A DNA stretch of 64,000 bases from an uncultured Roseicyclus sp. (GCA_937139335.1 CAKZPN010000061.1:98515-162514); one strand, 5' to 3'. Shown: positions 43,295-53,605, counted from the stretch's first letter. Translations and numbers: made by a program. The notes: generated by a model not told the origin, from the sequence alone.

Positions 43295-43684
43295 TCACAG
43301 CAATGGCCTGTCGGGGCGCAGCGCGTAGCGGCCGGACCCGGCAACGGCGAGCGCAAGGCAGCCCCCGGCGATGGCCCAGTTCTTGACGAAGATCGACATC
43401 TGCCACGGGTCGGAGGGCACGAGGTGGAAGATGCTGGTGACGGCGCAATAGCCCGCGAGCACGACAGCGACGGGCCGGGTGCGGAGGCCGAGGACCAGCA
43501 GGAGGGCCGCGATCGCGTTGAACGCGAGGGCCGGCCAGATGAGCGCCGTGGGAAGATTGCGCATCGCGAGCAGCGTCATCGCGCCGGTGGGTGCGAGCAG
43601 CTTCTGGGCCGCACCGGCCATGAACAGGGCGGCGATCAGAAGGCGGGCGGTCAGCAGGGCGAGATGGGGCAGGCGGGGGCTCAT
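43295..43684 (-). CDS. DoxX-family membrane protein
   Basis: 129 residues with four transmembrane helices. LTARLLIAALFMAGAAQKLL near the start and AFNAIAALLLVLGLRTRPVAVVLAG are the usual DoxX segments. The function of these small proteins is generally thiosulfate/redox or oxidative-stress related, and not known here. The ATG at 43684 follows AGGAGA. Downstream of the fasciclin gene on the same strand (110 bp). Confidence 0.85.
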   Translation of the reverse strand: MSPRLPHLALLTARLLIAALFMAGAAQKLLAPTGAMTLLAMRNLPTALIWPALAFNAIAALLLVLGLRTRPVAVVLAGYCAVTSIFHLVPSDPWQMSIFVKNWAIAGGCLALAVAGSGRYALRPDRPLL

Positions 43685-43794
43685 GGTCGTCTCCTGGCTG
43701 GTCCACGCGGAGCTGGCGTGGGTGCCCGTGTCACCCGGCACGCGCCGGATGAGGCCGGGCAAGGCGGGATGCCCCCGCCTTGCCCGCGCAGTCT

Positions 43795-44889
43795 TCAGCG
43801 CGGGAGCAACACGCCGTCAACCACGTGGATCACGCCGTTCGACTGGTTCACGTCGGCGATGGTGACCCGCCAGGCGTTGCCGCTTTCGTCGTAGATGTAG
43901 AGGGTTCCCGACCCGTACACCTGCGCCGACAGCGAGGCGCCCGACACGGTGTCGAAGTGGTAGAACCCGTCGGATGAGTTGCGCGCCTGCGACATCAACT
44001 CGGCTGCCGAGATGTTGCCGGCGACGACATGGCTGGTGAGGATCCTCGTCAGCGTGTCGCGGTTTTCTTCCATCAGAAGCGTCTCGACGGTGCCGGCCGG
44101 CAGCGCGTCGAAGGCCGCGTTGGTGGGGGCGAAGACGGTGAACGGACCTTCGCCCTGCAGCGTTTCCACGAGCCCCGCGGCCTGAACGGCGGCGACGAGC
44201 GTGGTGTGATCGGCCGAGTTCACCGCGTTCTCGATGATGTTGCGGTTGGCAAACATGGGTGCGCCGCCGACCATCGGGTTGTCGCCCGCGGCCATCTCGC
44301 TGTCCATGTCGCTCTCCATCGCGGCCTCGTCGGCGGCGGGGAGCAGCACGGCGTCGATGACGTGGATGACGCCGTTCGACTGGACCACATCGGCGATGGT
44401 GACGGTGGCGGTGCCGCCGGTCTCGTCGGTGAGGGTGATCATGCCGCCCTCGGAGCGGACCTCGAGCATGCAACCGCCCAGCGTCTCGACCATGTGCACG
44501 CCGCCGTCATCGGCGACCATGCCGGCAATGGCGTCCGACATCGCGTTGGCGCCGAGCACGTGGCAGGTCAGCACCTCGGTCAGCGTGTCGATGTTCTCGG
44601 GCATCAGGAGCGTCTCGACGGTGCCGGCGGGCAGCGCCGCGAAGGCGTCGTTGGTCGGCGCGAAGACGGTGAAGGGGCCTGCGGTCTGGAGCGTGTCGAC
44701 CAGGCCCGCGGCCTGAACGGCGGCGACCAGCGTGGTGTGATCGGCGGAATTGACCGCGTTCTCGACGATATTGCGGTCGGCGAACATGGCCGCGCCGCCC
44801 ACCATCGGGTTCTCGGTGGTCTGTGCCACGACCGGCGAGGCGACCAGAACGGTCGCGCCGAGCAGGGCAGCGTGAAGTGAAACTTTCAT
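43795..44889 (-). CDS. Exported protein with two fasciclin (FAS1) domains
   Basis: 364 residues. Signal peptide to about 22 (VASPVVAQ). FAS1 domain 1 spans about 30-185 and domain 2 about 210-364. Both have NIxENAVNSADHTTLVAAVQ and the FAS1 H1 motif GPFTVFAPTN-AF; both end IADVxQSNGVIHVxDxVLLP. The N-terminal halves of the domains are nearly identical, which suggests a recent internal duplication. The acidic linker (AADEAAMESDMDSEM) separates them. Likely an extracellular or periplasmic adhesion-type protein. Confidence 0.9.
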   Translation of the reverse strand: MKVSLHAALLGATVLVASPVVAQTTENPMVGGAAMFADRNIVENAVNSADHTTLVAAVQAAGLVDTLQTAGPFTVFAPTNDAFAALPAGTVETLLMPENIDTLTEVLTCHVLGANAMSDAIAGMVADDGGVHMVETLGGCMLEVRSEGGMITLTDETGGTATVTIADVVQSNGVIHVIDAVLLPAADEAAMESDMDSEMAAGDNPMVGGAPMFANRNIIENAVNSADHTTLVAAVQAAGLVETLQGEGPFTVFAPTNAAFDALPAGTVETLLMEENRDTLTRILTSHVVAGNISAAELMSQARNSSDGFYHFDTVSGASLSAQVYGSGTLYIYDESGNAWRVTIADVNQSNGVIHVVDGVLLPR

Positions 44890-44982
44890 GACGTGGTCTC
44901 CCTATTGCGCCGGAACTGGCGCGTTGTGGGGAAGGCACGAGGGAGAGGGGGAAAGTGTTTCACATGGTGCGCGCATCTCGCC

Positions 44983-46260
44983 TTACGAAATGCGCGACAC
45001 CAGGATCTTGTCGATCCGCCGACCGTCGAGGTCGACGACCTCGATGGTCCAGCCTTGCAAGGTGAGGGTCTGGCCGACGGCGGGCAAATGCCCTGCCTGA
45101 TCGAGAATCAGGCCTGCGACGGTTTCGTAGTCGCGGTCATCCTCGAGCCCCAGGGAAAGCAGGGCGGCGAACTCGTCCACCGGCATCCAGCCGGCGACGA
45201 GGTAGGAGCCGTCGGCGCGGGTGACAACCTTGGGCTCCTCGGTAGGATCGTCGGGGAATTCGCCCGCGATGGCCTCCAGCACGTCCATCGGCGTGATGAT
45301 CCCCTCGAAATGCCCGTATTCGTCGTAGACGAGCACCATGTGCGCGGGCGCCGTGCGCAGTCGGTCAACGACATCGAGGGCGCTTTGACCGTCCCGGACG
45401 ACGGGCGCCCCGCGCAGCAACGCGCGCAGGTCGAACGCCGCATCGCCGAACGCGACGGACAGCAGGTCGAGCGTGGTCAGAACGCCGATGACATTGTCCA
45501 TATCGCCGTCCCAGACCGGAAGGCGCGATCGTCCGACCGCGTCGAACTGCCGAAGCACCTTGGCCCGGTCGCTGGTGACCTCCAGCGTCCCGACATCAAG
45601 GCGCGGCGTCATCAGGCCGCGCGCGGTCCGGTCGGCGATGCGCATGACACCGGCGATCATCGCGCTTTCGGCGCGCTTCATGGCGCCCGAACTTTCCGCC
45701 TCGGCGATGATCAGGCGCACCTCCTCGTCGCTGACCCCGTGCGTCTTGCCGCCCGTTTGTCCGAGCAGTCCGAGCACCAGTTTCCCCGAGCGGTCCAGCA
45801 CCCAGATCAGCGGGGCTGCGACGCGGGCGACGATGCGCATCATCGGGGCAACCCGGGTCGCCACCTGTTCCGGTGCACGCAGCGCGATCTGCTTGGGGAC
45901 CAGTTCCCCCACGATCAACGAAAGATAGGTGATCGCCACCACCACCGACCCAACGCCAACAGTCTGCGCGACGGCCGGGGCCAATCCCAGGTCACCGAGC
46001 GTGCCAGCGAGGCGCGTGCCGAGCGTGGCGCCGGAGAAGGCGCCGGCCAGAATGCCGACCAACGTGATGCCGATCTGGACACTCGACAGGAAGCGGCCCG
46101 GATCCTCGGCGAGCCGGATCGCGGTTGCGGCGCCGCTGCTGCCCTTGTCGGACAGGAGCTTCAGCCGGGCAGGACGTGCCGATACGATGGCCAGTTCGGA
46201 CATCGCCAGCAGGCCGTTGATGAGCGTCAGCAGAATGACGATCGCGATCTCGAGATACAT
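44983..46260 (-). CDS. CNNM/CorC-type membrane protein (hemolysin-like)
   Basis: 425 residues. N-terminal DUF21 membrane domain with three to four helices (LLTLINGLLAMSELAIVSAR at the start; LSLIVGELVPKQIALR near 110). A CBS pair follows (VMRIADRTARGLMTPRLDV and the VYDEYGHFEGIITPMDVLEAI block), then a CorC_HlyC C-terminal domain. The family acts in Mg/Co efflux or transporter modulation. ATG at 46260 with TTGGAGACC upstream is preferred to the TTG at 46269. Confidence 0.92.
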   Translation of the reverse strand: MYLEIAIVILLTLINGLLAMSELAIVSARPARLKLLSDKGSSGAATAIRLAEDPGRFLSSVQIGITLVGILAGAFSGATLGTRLAGTLGDLGLAPAVAQTVGVGSVVVAITYLSLIVGELVPKQIALRAPEQVATRVAPMMRIVARVAAPLIWVLDRSGKLVLGLLGQTGGKTHGVSDEEVRLIIAEAESSGAMKRAESAMIAGVMRIADRTARGLMTPRLDVGTLEVTSDRAKVLRQFDAVGRSRLPVWDGDMDNVIGVLTTLDLLSVAFGDAAFDLRALLRGAPVVRDGQSALDVVDRLRTAPAHMVLVYDEYGHFEGIITPMDVLEAIAGEFPDDPTEEPKVVTRADGSYLVAGWMPVDEFAALLSLGLEDDRDYETVAGLILDQAGHLPAVGQTLTLQGWTIEVVDLDGRRIDKILVSRIS

Positions 46261-46349
46261 GGTCTCCAACTCTTGCCGGGTGGTCCGGCTTCTGGTGTTC
46301 GGACTTGTCTACAGGTTAGCAGGCTTGCCTTGAAGGCCTGCACGGGCCG

Positions 46350-47309
46350 TCAGGTTCGGAACAGGCGCAGCGCGCTCACCAGCGCGTCCCAGAGGTCCAT
46401 CATCCGGGCGAGGAAGTGTTCGCGCGCGACGAAGGGGCGGTGGCCGGAGCCCAGCATCTCGACCTCGAGCGTGTCGAGGAGGCGGCCGAGACGGCGGCGG
46501 TGGATGCCGAGACGGCTCTGCACCGGGTCGGCCAGCACGCCCGCGAAGGCGGCGACGACCGAGCCGATCATCACCAGGCCCGCCAGAGTGACGGCCAACA
46601 GCAGCGGCGAGGCGTCGGGGCGGAAGACGCCGTACCAGAGGCCGCCCAACTGCGCGCCCAAGGGAAAATCGGCGATGGCGGAGTTGCGAGCCACGGCGCC
46701 CGCCACGCCCGGGGCCATCGAGATCACGCCGGGCGTCAGCGCGTGGAACACCGTGAAACCCAGGACGAGGGCGCAGAGTGCGGTCGTCATCTCGGCCACG
46801 GCGGAGCGGGTTCCGGCGTATTCGCCGAGCGTGGATGCGACGCGCCGGGCGAGGGCGCGGGCTTCGGCGGCGCTGTCCTGCCTTCGGATCGTCTCGCGCA
46901 GTTGCGGCGCGGCGAGGATGGCGCGCTCAAGCGCGCCGGGGTCGCGGCCGGGGCCCTCCAGTGGCAGGTCGAGCAGGTCGGTGACGATCAGAGCCTCGAG
47001 CCGCCGCGCGACAGCGGTGCGCAGCAGGATGCGGCGGCCGTCGAGCCAGCGCGCCGTGCGGGTCCAGCCCGCGCGGCGGGACAGGAAGCCCCCGATCCGG
47101 GTCAGCACGAGCGCAGGCGAGAGGGCGGCGTTGAGGGGGGCGCGCAGAATGTCCCAGCCGAGCGCCGAGCGATGCAGGCGGAGCGTGCCCGGCCAAGTGA
47201 AGTGCCGCGCCACGAACCCGTCCACGCGCACACGGCGCGCGGCGATCCACGCGCTGAAGGCGGCGTCGCAATCCGCGGGTCGCGACGAAAGGGGGGGTGA
47301 CGTAATCAT
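46350..47309 (-). CDS. Uncharacterised membrane protein (DUF6635-like)
   Basis: 319 residues. A soluble N-terminal half with FSAWIAARRVRVDGFVARHF, then RAPLNAALSPALVLTRIGG, and three to four hydrophobic helices in the C-terminal half (ALCALVLGFTVFHALTPGVI; LLAVTLAGLVMIGSVVAAFAG). I recall similar proteins annotated as DUF6635, but no function is known. ATG at 47309; an upstream GTG at 47321 is possible. Divergent from the CaCA antiporter gene. Confidence 0.65.
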   Translation of the reverse strand: MITSPPLSSRPADCDAAFSAWIAARRVRVDGFVARHFTWPGTLRLHRSALGWDILRAPLNAALSPALVLTRIGGFLSRRAGWTRTARWLDGRRILLRTAVARRLEALIVTDLLDLPLEGPGRDPGALERAILAAPQLRETIRRQDSAAEARALARRVASTLGEYAGTRSAVAEMTTALCALVLGFTVFHALTPGVISMAPGVAGAVARNSAIADFPLGAQLGGLWYGVFRPDASPLLLAVTLAGLVMIGSVVAAFAGVLADPVQSRLGIHRRRLGRLLDTLEVEMLGSGHRPFVAREHFLARMMDLWDALVSALRLFRT

Positions 47310-47565
47310 GCGGCGATCCACCGGCTCCTTGCCGAGAGCGACGCGTCCCGAGGCGGCCGAGCCGCCTGACTTCGCGGGCGGGGTCGCAGCCCGCCGGCAC
47401 CTTCACGATGTGCTGTCTGCGGGGTCGGTTGACAAGGCCCGGTGCGAGATTTCCCGTCAGCGCAACACACGGCGCCGGTTTAATTTTCGGCGCGCCTTGC
47501 GGGCACCCTCGAGAGTTAACAAATCCGCGCGAGGGCGGATCACCTGCCCCTGGGAGACCGCAATC

Positions 47566-48486
47566 TTGGACTACCTCTATATCGTCGCCGGGCTGATCGG
47601 TTTGTTCTTCGGCGGCGAGGCGCTGGTGCGCGGCAGCGTCGGGATCGCGCGGCGGCTGGCCATCGCGCCGCTGCTGATCGGGCTTACGGTGGTGGGCTTC
47701 GGCACCTCCACGCCCGAGCTTCTTGTCTCGGCCGACGCGGCGCTGAGGGGTGTGCCGGATATCGCCATCGGCAACATCATCGGGTCGAACATCGCCAACA
47801 TCCTGCTGATCGTCGGGGTCTCGGCCCTGGTCTGGCCGATCACGGTGTCGGGCGGCACGCTGCGGCGGGACACGGGCGTGATGATGGCGGCGACGCTGGT
47901 GCTGCTGCCGCTGTTCGCGCTGGGGCAGATCGGGCGGCTGCCGGGGCTCGCGCTGGTCGCGGGGCTGGCGGGCTATCTCGTCTGGGCCTATCGCCAGCCG
48001 GGTGACGCCGCGCCCGAGGAAGCCGACGTGCCGGCGCCGGCCTCGATGCTGGTGTCGGGGCTGTGGGTGCTGGGCGGGCTGGTGGCGCTGATGCTGGGCG
48101 CGCGGTTCCTGGTCGACGGGGCGGTCGCCATCGCGCGCGATTTCGGGATCTCGGAGGCCTTCATCGGCCTGACCATCGTCGCGGTCGGCACCTCGCTGCC
48201 CGAACTTGCGACCTCGCTCATCGCGGCGCTGCGCCGACAGTCGGAAATCGCCATCGGCAACATCGTCGGCTCCAACATCTTCAACGTGCTGGGCATCCTG
48301 GGCGTTACCGCCGTGATCACGCCGATCCCGGTGGCGGAGCGGTTCCTGCGCTTCGACCTGCCGGTTCTGATCGGCGTCTCGGTGCTGCTGACCGGGTTGC
48401 TGCTGATGCGCCCGGTGATCGGGCGCTGGGTCGGACTGGCGATGCTGGCGGGCTACGGCGGCTATGTCTGGCTGGCGCAGGGCTGA
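47566..48486 (+). CDS. Ca2+/Na+ (CaCA, YrbG-like) antiporter
   Basis: 306 residues, ten transmembrane helices in two inverted repeats. Alpha-1 is GLTVVGFGTSTPELLVS (about 39-55) with GNIIGSNIANILLIVG after it. Alpha-2 is GLTIVAVGTSLPELATS (about 202-218) with GNIVGSNIFNVLGILG. Each contains the Glu and the GNxxGSN cation-binding motif. Starts with TTG at 47566, preceded by TGGGAG. Divergent from the DUF-type membrane protein across about 250 bp. Confidence 0.92.
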   Translation: MDYLYIVAGLIGLFFGGEALVRGSVGIARRLAIAPLLIGLTVVGFGTSTPELLVSADAALRGVPDIAIGNIIGSNIANILLIVGVSALVWPITVSGGTLRRDTGVMMAATLVLLPLFALGQIGRLPGLALVAGLAGYLVWAYRQPGDAAPEEADVPAPASMLVSGLWVLGGLVALMLGARFLVDGAVAIARDFGISEAFIGLTIVAVGTSLPELATSLIAALRRQSEIAIGNIVGSNIFNVLGILGVTAVITPIPVAERFLRFDLPVLIGVSVLLTGLLLMRPVIGRWVGLAMLAGYGGYVWLAQG

Positions 48487-48515
48487 GAGGGCCGGCGCAG
48501 GGAACAGCTTTACAA

Positions 48516-48531
48516 AACCGGAATTGTGGTT
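48516..48531. promoter_or_regulatory. Candidate ArsR operator upstream of the arsR-like gene
   Basis: AACC (48516-48519), eight bases, GGTT (48528-48531), immediately before the regulator ATG at 48543. ArsR/SmtB repressors usually bind such dyads in their own promoters. Half-sites are short, so this is weak evidence. Confidence 0.3.
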
Positions 48532-48542
48532 ATGTTGGCGGA

Positions 48543-48860
48543 ATGACCATGACCTCCCCCCATGCCCGCGCGCTGGCCGCTCTTGGCCATGATGCCCGTC
48601 TGTCGATCTTCCGCCTTCTGGTGAAGGCGGGGCAGGAGGGGTTGCGGGTCGGCGAGATCGGCGCGCATCTGGGGCTGGCGCCCTCGACGCTGGCCCATCA
48701 TCTTTCCACGCTGGTCGATGCGGGGCTGGTCCTGCAGGAGAAGCAGGGGCGCGAGGTGATCAACCGCGTCGATTACCCGGCGATGCAGCGGATTCTGGGG
48801 TTCCTGACTTCGGAATGCTGTGCCGGGGTCAGCCTGTCGCCTGCGGAGGACGCCGCATGA
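48543..48860 (+). CDS. ArsR-family transcriptional regulator
   Basis: 105 residues. Winged helix: ALAALGHDARLSIFRLLV, then LRVGEIGAHLGLAPSTLAHH, then LSTLVDAGLVLQEKQGREVI. A Cys pair ECCAGV near the C-terminus (about 93-94) is the likely metal/metalloid-sensing site. The permease gene starts 55 bp after the stop. The pair probably forms a metalloid-responsive operon. Confidence 0.9.
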   Translation: MTMTSPHARALAALGHDARLSIFRLLVKAGQEGLRVGEIGAHLGLAPSTLAHHLSTLVDAGLVLQEKQGREVINRVDYPAMQRILGFLTSECCAGVSLSPAEDAA

Positions 48861-48915
48861 CGCGCGCCGCCGCTTTTTTATCGCCAAACATATCGACAAA
48901 CCCGGAGATATCGAC

Positions 48916-49962
48916 ATGAGTGACGCGACACTGGCCGGACCGAACCTTTGGTCCACCCTCCGGTCCGTCTGGCGCGACCAGCGGGTCTGGCTCGCCTCGG
49001 CGCTGATCCTCGCGGCGCTGGCCGTCTTCGACCCGCTGCAGGCGCGCGACTCGGCGCTCTTCGCCGGCGGGGCGCTGCTGCACACCGCGCCCTACCTGAT
49101 CCTGTCCATCGCCATCGCGGCCTGGGCCAATGCGACCGGGGCCGACAACCTGATCGCCAAGGCCTTCACTGGCGCGCCGCTTCTGATGATCGCGCTGGGA
49201 GCGCTGGCGGGCGGCATCTCGCCCTTCTGCTCCTGCGGGGTGATCCCGCTGATCGCGGCGCTGCTGGCGATGGGGGTGCCCCTGTCGGCGGTCATGGCGT
49301 TCTGGCTCGCCTCGCCGATCATGGACCCGTCGATGTTCGTGCTGACGGCAGGGGTGCTGGACCTGGAATTCGCCGTGGCCAAGACATTGGCTGCCGTGGG
49401 GCTGGGTGTCTTCGGCGGCACGGTCGTACATCTGCTGGCGCGGGGCGGGGCCCTGACCGACCCGCTGCGCGACGGCATCGGCAACGGCGGCTGCGGCGGC
49501 TCGAAGATCCGCGCGCCGAAGCCGGTGGTCTGGCGGTTCTGGGAAGACACCGAGCGCCGCGCGAAGTTCGGCAAGACGGCGTGGACAACGACGCTCTTCC
49601 TCGCCAAATGGCTGACGCTGGCCTTCATCCTCGAAAGCCTGATGCTGGTCTGGATCCCTGCGGAAACCGTGACCGGAGCCCTGGGTGGCGAGGGGCTGCT
49701 GCCGATCGCGATCGCGACGCTGGTGGGGGTGCCCGCCTACCTCAACGGTTACGCCGCGCTGCCGCTGGTCGGCGGGCTGATCGGGCAGGGCATGTCGCCC
49801 GGCGCCGGCATGGCCTTCTTGGTGGCCGGTGGCGTCACCTCGATCCCCGCCGCGATGGCGGTCTGGGCGCTGGCACGGCCGCAGGTCTTCGCGCTTTACC
49901 TCACGCTGTCGCTCACCGGCGCCTTTGCCGCGGGGCTGCTGTTCCAGCTCTGGAGTGCATAG
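48916..49962 (+). CDS. ArsP-type permease (DUF318/UPF0718)
   Basis: 348 residues with eight transmembrane helices. The diagnostic SPFCSCGVIPLIAALLAMGV lies near 97-116, with a Cys-x-Cys in a membrane helix, and the cytoplasmic loop has GNGGCGGSKIRAPKP. The fold serves for efflux of organoarsenicals or, in other members, metals. Controlled by the upstream ArsR-like protein (inference from order). ATG at 48916 follows GGAGATATC. Confidence 0.88.
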   Translation: MSDATLAGPNLWSTLRSVWRDQRVWLASALILAALAVFDPLQARDSALFAGGALLHTAPYLILSIAIAAWANATGADNLIAKAFTGAPLLMIALGALAGGISPFCSCGVIPLIAALLAMGVPLSAVMAFWLASPIMDPSMFVLTAGVLDLEFAVAKTLAAVGLGVFGGTVVHLLARGGALTDPLRDGIGNGGCGGSKIRAPKPVVWRFWEDTERRAKFGKTAWTTTLFLAKWLTLAFILESLMLVWIPAETVTGALGGEGLLPIAIATLVGVPAYLNGYAALPLVGGLIGQGMSPGAGMAFLVAGGVTSIPAAMAVWALARPQVFALYLTLSLTGAFAAGLLFQLWSA

Positions 49963-49974
49963 GTCCGGGCGCCG

Positions 49975-50016
49975 TCATGTCGCGACTGCGCCCCCATGGG
50001 TCGCGACGGGACATGA
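49975..50016. repeat. Interrupted inverted repeat after the permease gene
   Basis: TCATGTC-GCGAC at 49975-49986 can pair with GTCGCGAC (50000-50007) and GACATGA (50010-50016), the latter offset by two bases. It may terminate the arsR-permease transcript. Confidence 0.4.
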
Positions 50017-50054
50017 GGACTGACCCGTCTCTGCGACGCTGGAACCATCCCTGT

Positions 50055-50079
50055 CCGCGCAGAGCATAGGTCTGCGCGG
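50055..50079. repeat. 9-bp perfect hairpin upstream of doeA
   Basis: CCGCGCAGA at 50055-50063, 7-base loop, TCTGCGCGG at 50071-50079, 39 bp before the doeA ATG. It could be a leader structure or a second terminator. Confidence 0.5.
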
Positions 50080-50118
50080 CCGCCGGGATGCCCAGCACCA
50101 GTGCAAAGGTCCGCGCCG

Positions 50119-51300
50119 ATGACCGCCCCCGTCCTGCGCTTCACGCCCGATGAGTTCGCCAGCCGTCTCGCCAAGACCCGCGTGGCGATGGAGGCGAAAG
50201 GCTGCGACCTGCTGATCGTCACCGACCCGTCGAACATGAACTGGCTCACGGGCTATGACGGCTGGTCCTTCTACGTGCATCAATGCGTGATCGTGCCGCC
50301 GCATGGCCAGCCGATCTGGTTCGGGCGCGATCAGGACGCCAACGGCGCGCGGCTGACCTCGTGCCTGACCGAGAACAACATCCTGAGCTACCCCGACCAT
50401 TACGTGCAGAGCACCGACCGGCACCCGATGGACTACCTGTCCGGTATCCTTCGCGACCGCGGCTGGGGCGGCCTGCGGATCGGCGTCGAGATGGACAACT
50501 ACTATTTCTCGGCCGCGGCCTACGTGAGCCTGATCCGCAACCTGCCGAACGCGACGCTGGTCGACGCGACGGCGCTGGTGAACTGGCAGCGTGCGGTGAA
50601 GTCCGAGGCCGAGATCGACTACATGCGCAAGGCGGCCTTCATCGTGGAGCGGATGCACGCGCGCATCTTCGACGTGGTCGAGGTGGGGATGCGCAAGGCC
50701 GACCTGGTGGCGGAAATCTACGATGCCGGGATCCGCGGCGGCAACGGGCCGGCGGGCGATTACCCGGCCATCGTGCCGCTGCTGCCCTCGGGGCGCGATG
50801 CAAGCGCGCCGCACCTGACCTGGGACGACCGGCCGATGCGCGCGGGCGAGGGGACGTTCTTCGAGATCGCTGGCTGCTACAACCGCTACCACTGCCCGCT
50901 GTCCCGGACGATCTACCTTGGTAAGCCGACGCAGGCGTTTCTCGACGCCGAGGCCGCGACGCTGGAGGGGATGGAGGCGGGGCTGGCCGCCGCCAAGCCC
51001 GGCAACACCTGCGAGGATATCGCGCTGGCTTTTTTCGGCGTGCTGGCGCGGCACGGCATCATCAAGGACAATCGCACCGGCTACGGCATCGGCGTCAGCT
51101 ACCCGCCCGACTGGGGCGAGCGGACGATGAGCCTGCGTGCCGGCGACCGGACGGTGCTTGAGCCGGGGATGACGTTTCACTTCATGACCGGGCTCTGGCT
51201 CGAGGACATGGGGCTGGAGATCACCGAATCGATCCTGATCACGGAAACCGGCGTGGAATGTCTGGCCAAGGTGCCGCGCAAGCTGCTGATCAAGGACTGA
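50119..51300 (+). CDS. doeA: Ectoine hydrolase (M24/creatinase fold)
   Basis: 393 residues, a creatinase/prolidase-like fold with N-terminal domain (SRLAKTRVAMEAKGCDLLIV, SNMNWLTGYDGWSFYVHQ) and C-terminal pita-bread domain. Metal-ligand positions of the M24 family are not kept: the segment where D...D is expected reads FFEIAGCYNRYHCPLSRTIY. It therefore resembles non-metal creatinase. This and the DoeB neighbour identify ectoine hydrolase, which opens ectoine to N-acetyl-diaminobutyrate. GTG at 50101 is an alternative start. Confidence 0.9.
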   Translation: MTAPVLRFTPDEFASRLAKTRVAMEAKGCDLLIVTDPSNMNWLTGYDGWSFYVHQCVIVPPHGQPIWFGRDQDANGARLTSCLTENNILSYPDHYVQSTDRHPMDYLSGILRDRGWGGLRIGVEMDNYYFSAAAYVSLIRNLPNATLVDATALVNWQRAVKSEAEIDYMRKAAFIVERMHARIFDVVEVGMRKADLVAEIYDAGIRGGNGPAGDYPAIVPLLPSGRDASAPHLTWDDRPMRAGEGTFFEIAGCYNRYHCPLSRTIYLGKPTQAFLDAEAATLEGMEAGLAAAKPGNTCEDIALAFFGVLARHGIIKDNRTGYGIGVSYPPDWGERTMSLRAGDRTVLEPGMTFHFMTGLWLEDMGLEITESILITETGVECLAKVPRKLLIKD

Positions 51301-51303
51301 ACG

Positions 51304-52347
51304 GTGGCAGACCTTGCCCCTTCGCCGATCCGCGCCACGGTCGATTTCGACGCCATGGGTGCGCAGCACGGGCACCTGGTTCTGCCGCACAGCCGGGACG
51401 AGTCCGCCTGGGGTTCGGTGATGATCCCCGTCGCGGTGATCCGGGGCGGGGAAGGGCCGACGGCGCTGCTGACCGGGGGCAATCACGGCGATGAATTCGA
51501 GGGGCCGATCGCGCTTTACGATCTCGCGCTGACGCTGCGGCTGGAGGAGGTGACGGGGCGGGTCATCATCCTGCCCGCGCTGAACCAGCCGGCTTTCGCC
51601 GCCGCGCGGCGCACCTCGCCCATCGACGGCGGAAACCTCAATCGCAGCTTTCCGGGGCGGCCCGACGGCAGCGTGACGCAGAAGATCGCGGATTACGTGC
51701 AGCGGGTGCTGCTGCCGATGTCGGACGTGGTGCTGGATTTCCATTCCGGGGGCAAGACACTGGATTTCCTGCCATTCTGCGCGGCGCATGTGCTGGACGA
51801 CAGTCCCGATGCCAAGGCGCAGGAGGCGCGCGCGCTGGCGCTGGTCGCGGCCTTCGGCGCGCCCTATTCGGTGCGGATGCGCGAGATCGACGCGGTGGGC
51901 ATGTTCGACACCGCCGCCGAGGCGATGGGCAAGGTCTTCGTCACGACCGAGTTGGGCGGCGGCGGCACGGCGTCAGCGCGCACGGTCGAGATCGCGCGGC
52001 GTGGTTGCCGCGACATGCTGATCGCGGCTGGCGTCGTGGCGGGGCAGCCCGAGCCCCGGCCGACCCGCTGGCTCGACATGCCCGATGCGCGCTGCTTTCA
52101 CGTCGCGGAGGAGGGTGGGCTGATCCGCTTCCTCGTCGACCTCGGCGACAGGGTGGCGGAGGGGCAGGTGCTGGCGCTGATCTACCCCTTGGGGCGCACC
52201 GGTCAGACCCCGAAAGAGGTGGCTTCTGCCCGGGCCGGACTTGTCATTTCGCGACATCATCCCGGGCTTCTTCAACCGGGCGATTGCGTGGCCGTGGTGG
52301 CCGAAGAAACCGGATCCGATGCTGCCTTGAGCGTCACGGACGTCTAA
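51304..52347 (+). CDS. doeB: N-acetyl-L-2,4-diaminobutyrate deacetylase
   Basis: 347 residues, zinc deacylase of the succinylglutamate desuccinylase/aspartoacylase family. TGGNHGDEFEGPIAL near 58-72 contributes the His and Glu ligands; LDFHSGGKTLDFLP near 144-157 adds the third His. The C-terminal half has the beta-barrel typical of AstE-like proteins. It starts with GTG only 3 bp after the doeA stop. It would yield 2,4-diaminobutyrate from the DoeA product. Confidence 0.9.
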   Translation: MADLAPSPIRATVDFDAMGAQHGHLVLPHSRDESAWGSVMIPVAVIRGGEGPTALLTGGNHGDEFEGPIALYDLALTLRLEEVTGRVIILPALNQPAFAAARRTSPIDGGNLNRSFPGRPDGSVTQKIADYVQRVLLPMSDVVLDFHSGGKTLDFLPFCAAHVLDDSPDAKAQEARALALVAAFGAPYSVRMREIDAVGMFDTAAEAMGKVFVTTELGGGGTASARTVEIARRGCRDMLIAAGVVAGQPEPRPTRWLDMPDARCFHVAEEGGLIRFLVDLGDRVAEGQVLALIYPLGRTGQTPKEVASARAGLVISRHHPGLLQPGDCVAVVAEETGSDAALSVTDV

Positions 52348-52492
52348 ATTCCTTGGATTTTCGCTTGTTTTTAAGGCATGCTGCCGGCCGTGCGCCGAGG
52401 CCGTCCCTAGATTGGTTGCGTCTCGCCACCAGTCTTGCTTTAAAGGCACATAGTCCGGGAACGACATCGGACGCAGAACAGGGGGTGAGGAT
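52348..52492. promoter_or_regulatory. 145-bp gap between doeB and the ABC transporter
   Basis: The comparatively AT-rich stretch TTGTTTTTAAGGCA (about 52366-52379) suggests that a promoter for the transporter operon lies here. No operator dyad was convincing. Confidence 0.3.
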
Positions 52493-53590
<1,098 letters not shown>

Positions 53591-53605
53591 ATTTCCGGCC
53601 TCTTG

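Noticed and set aside
44893..47565. Long plus-strand extension of the CaCA frame
   Set aside because: Only the last 306 codons from the TTG at 47566 encode the antiporter. The rest is antisense of the CorC and DUF-type genes and has no family features.
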